Shown here: piece after piece, positions 63,314 through 64,000 of the stretch | Layout of the letters: each line of letters starts with the position of its first letter | How positions within the stretch are numbered: position 1 is the stretch's first letter | NCBI GenBank assembly: GCA_031555315.1 | Contig: JAVBUO010000011.1 | Location: 74,822-138,821, forward strand | DNA length: 64,000 nt | Reading direction: 5' to 3' | Source of the DNA: JAVBJV01 sp031555315 | GTDB taxonomy: Bacteria > Pseudomonadota > Alphaproteobacteria > Acetobacterales > Acetobacteraceae | Program-made: the position numbers and the translations under genes | The notes under the pieces: generated by a model | Database searches by the model: none | Seen by the model: only the letters and a program-made list of their open reading frames with translations | What the model was told of the DNA's origin: nothing

Positions 63314-63393
63314 TTTCCACTTATTATAAGTATTGTTTACCGTCTCATTTCAAAATAGGTAAATTGACCATGAAATACCTTGCAAAAATTGTA

Positions 63394-63732
63394 TTATTCA
63401 ATATCTAAATTCGCGGTATTATTTTCCGCAAGAGGTGGCCCAATTTTTATGCCCTGCTCCTTATTAGAAAGGGCAACTATATAGCACTTAAGAACTCCAT
63501 CCTCTACATCTAGTAGATAAACACACTCTCCCTCCTCAAGGTCACCAATGGCATCTCTGATTACTTCTGGGGCAAAATTTTTTTTCTGAAACATAAAGGA
63601 TTGAGGACCAATATACCGCGCTCCTTTAGAAATTAGGTTTCTTTTTATTAAATCTCGTCGCTGATCAGATTGGGTTTCAACAAAAACAACAATACGATCA
63701 GACACTATAAGGCCATGCATCTCAATACTCAC
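63394..63732 (-). CDS. Hypothetical AT-rich gene, candidate immunity protein
   Basis: A 112-residue protein starting MSIEMHGLIVSDRIVVFVET, with mixed alpha/beta character and an acidic C-terminus. I recognise no family. It overlaps the gene upstream by 4 bp (ATGA, 63729-63732), so it is translationally coupled to it. Composition is AT-rich, unlike the genome. Position directly after an open frame that changes composition suggests the immunity partner of a toxin tip. Confidence 0.6.
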   Translation of the reverse strand: MSIEMHGLIVSDRIVVFVETQSDQRRDLIKRNLISKGARYIGPQSFMFQKKNFAPEVIRDAIGDLEEGECVYLLDVEDGVLKCYIVALSNKEQGIKIGPPLAENNTANLDIE

Positions 63733-64000
63733 CGAGGCATCTCCCAGATATTTCCATCACCAATTGCATAAGGTCTAAATCGAATTGAATAAGTACCATC
63801 AAAATTCACAATAACAGACGATCTTTGCCCCAAGGAGATCAATGCTGCCCTATCCGCATCATTACAACACTCCGGGGCGATTTTGGCGTGATAGTCAAAA
63901 TTTCCCAATGCGGCCAATGGGATATCGGCCTGATACCCCGACGCGACTGGCTCAAAAAGCTGATATCCCCCCGACGCGGGTTTTGCGCCTACGGGCGCAA
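63729..64000 (-). CDS. C-terminal end of a protein running off the window (possible polymorphic toxin tip)
   Basis: The frame is open from the window edge to a stop at 63729 and encodes 89 residues; the start lies outside. The part nearest the edge (about 63900-64000) is GC-rich and reads PASGGYQLFEPVASGYQADI; the last 55 residues are encoded by AT-rich DNA (IAPECCNDADRAALISLGQR ... GNIWEMPR). A change of base composition inside one reading frame is a known mark of polymorphic toxins whose C-terminal tips are exchanged. I do not recognise the domain. Confidence 0.5.
   Translation of the reverse strand, partial: APVGAKPASGGYQLFEPVASGYQADIPLAALGNFDYHAKIAPECCNDADRAALISLGQRSSVIVNFDGTYSIRFRPYAIGDGNIWEMPR

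Overview
The window is high-GC chromosomal DNA from an alphaproteobacterium. Gene content and order fit the Acetobacteraceae / Rhodospirillales best: a collinear ygfA-pncA-metallophosphoesterase-CHAP-yebC-ruvCAB-ybgC-tolQRAB-pal block, followed by cpoB-tilS-ftsH-folP-glmM-thiD and serC-serA. HisG is the short form and L28 is of the alphaproteobacterial type. The family assignment is inference from gene order and protein features; no rRNA is present to settle it.

Layout. 1-3.5 kb: two envelope or secreted proteins and an XRE-type regulator behind an AT-rich spacer. 3.5-14.4 kb: a Pat-like acyl-CoA-ligase/GNAT fusion, divergent from an alpha/beta hydrolase-VOC pair and a complete dipeptide-type ABC importer with a fused double ATPase; an MFS transporter follows. 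14.5-21.4 kb: fusA, wrbA, a glycosyltransferase/O-antigen-ligase pair, a quinone oxidoreductase and rpmB. 21.4-26.9 kb: an accessory island with two small double-glycine-leader peptide genes, an HlyD-type adaptor and a C39-peptidase ABC exporter, which together form a probable class II microcin/bacteriocin export system. 26.9-34.2 kb: palindromic tandem repeats, an Atm1-type exporter, a DUF4743 Nudix protein, hisG-hisD, then infA-maf-RNase E/G-yacG and tRNA-Phe(GAA). 34.4-56.2 kb: one secreted unknown, then a 21-kb block of housekeeping genes all on the minus strand (serine synthesis, cell-wall precursor and folate synthesis, FtsH, Tol-Pal, Ruv resolvase). 56.2-60.7 kb: a promoter plus structured RNA upstream of ygfA (6S-like candidate), a GntR regulator with two matching 13-bp operators, a beta-hydroxyacid dehydrogenase, a carboxymuconolactone-decarboxylase family protein and a divergent tryptophanase-family lyase. 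60.7-64 kb: a degraded mobile/toxin region with a serine-recombinase remnant, a haemagglutinin-like (DUF637-like) C-terminal remnant next to a candidate immunity gene, a DUF2247 immunity-type gene broken at a T7 tract, and an AT-rich gene pair whose upstream member runs off the window edge and switches from GC-rich to AT-rich inside one reading frame.

Best candidates for something undescribed. First, the two-peptide export locus at 21.9-26.9 kb: both leaders follow the pattern MTQIxELxLEEAxxVAGG, but the cores are very different. One is a 33-residue hydrophobic peptide ending RKRC; the other starts with Cys and carries a Pro/Thr-rich hinge between cysteines. A small antisense gene between them is an immunity candidate. 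Second, the toxin-immunity cassette array at the right edge, where the candidate immunity genes are preserved better than the toxins.
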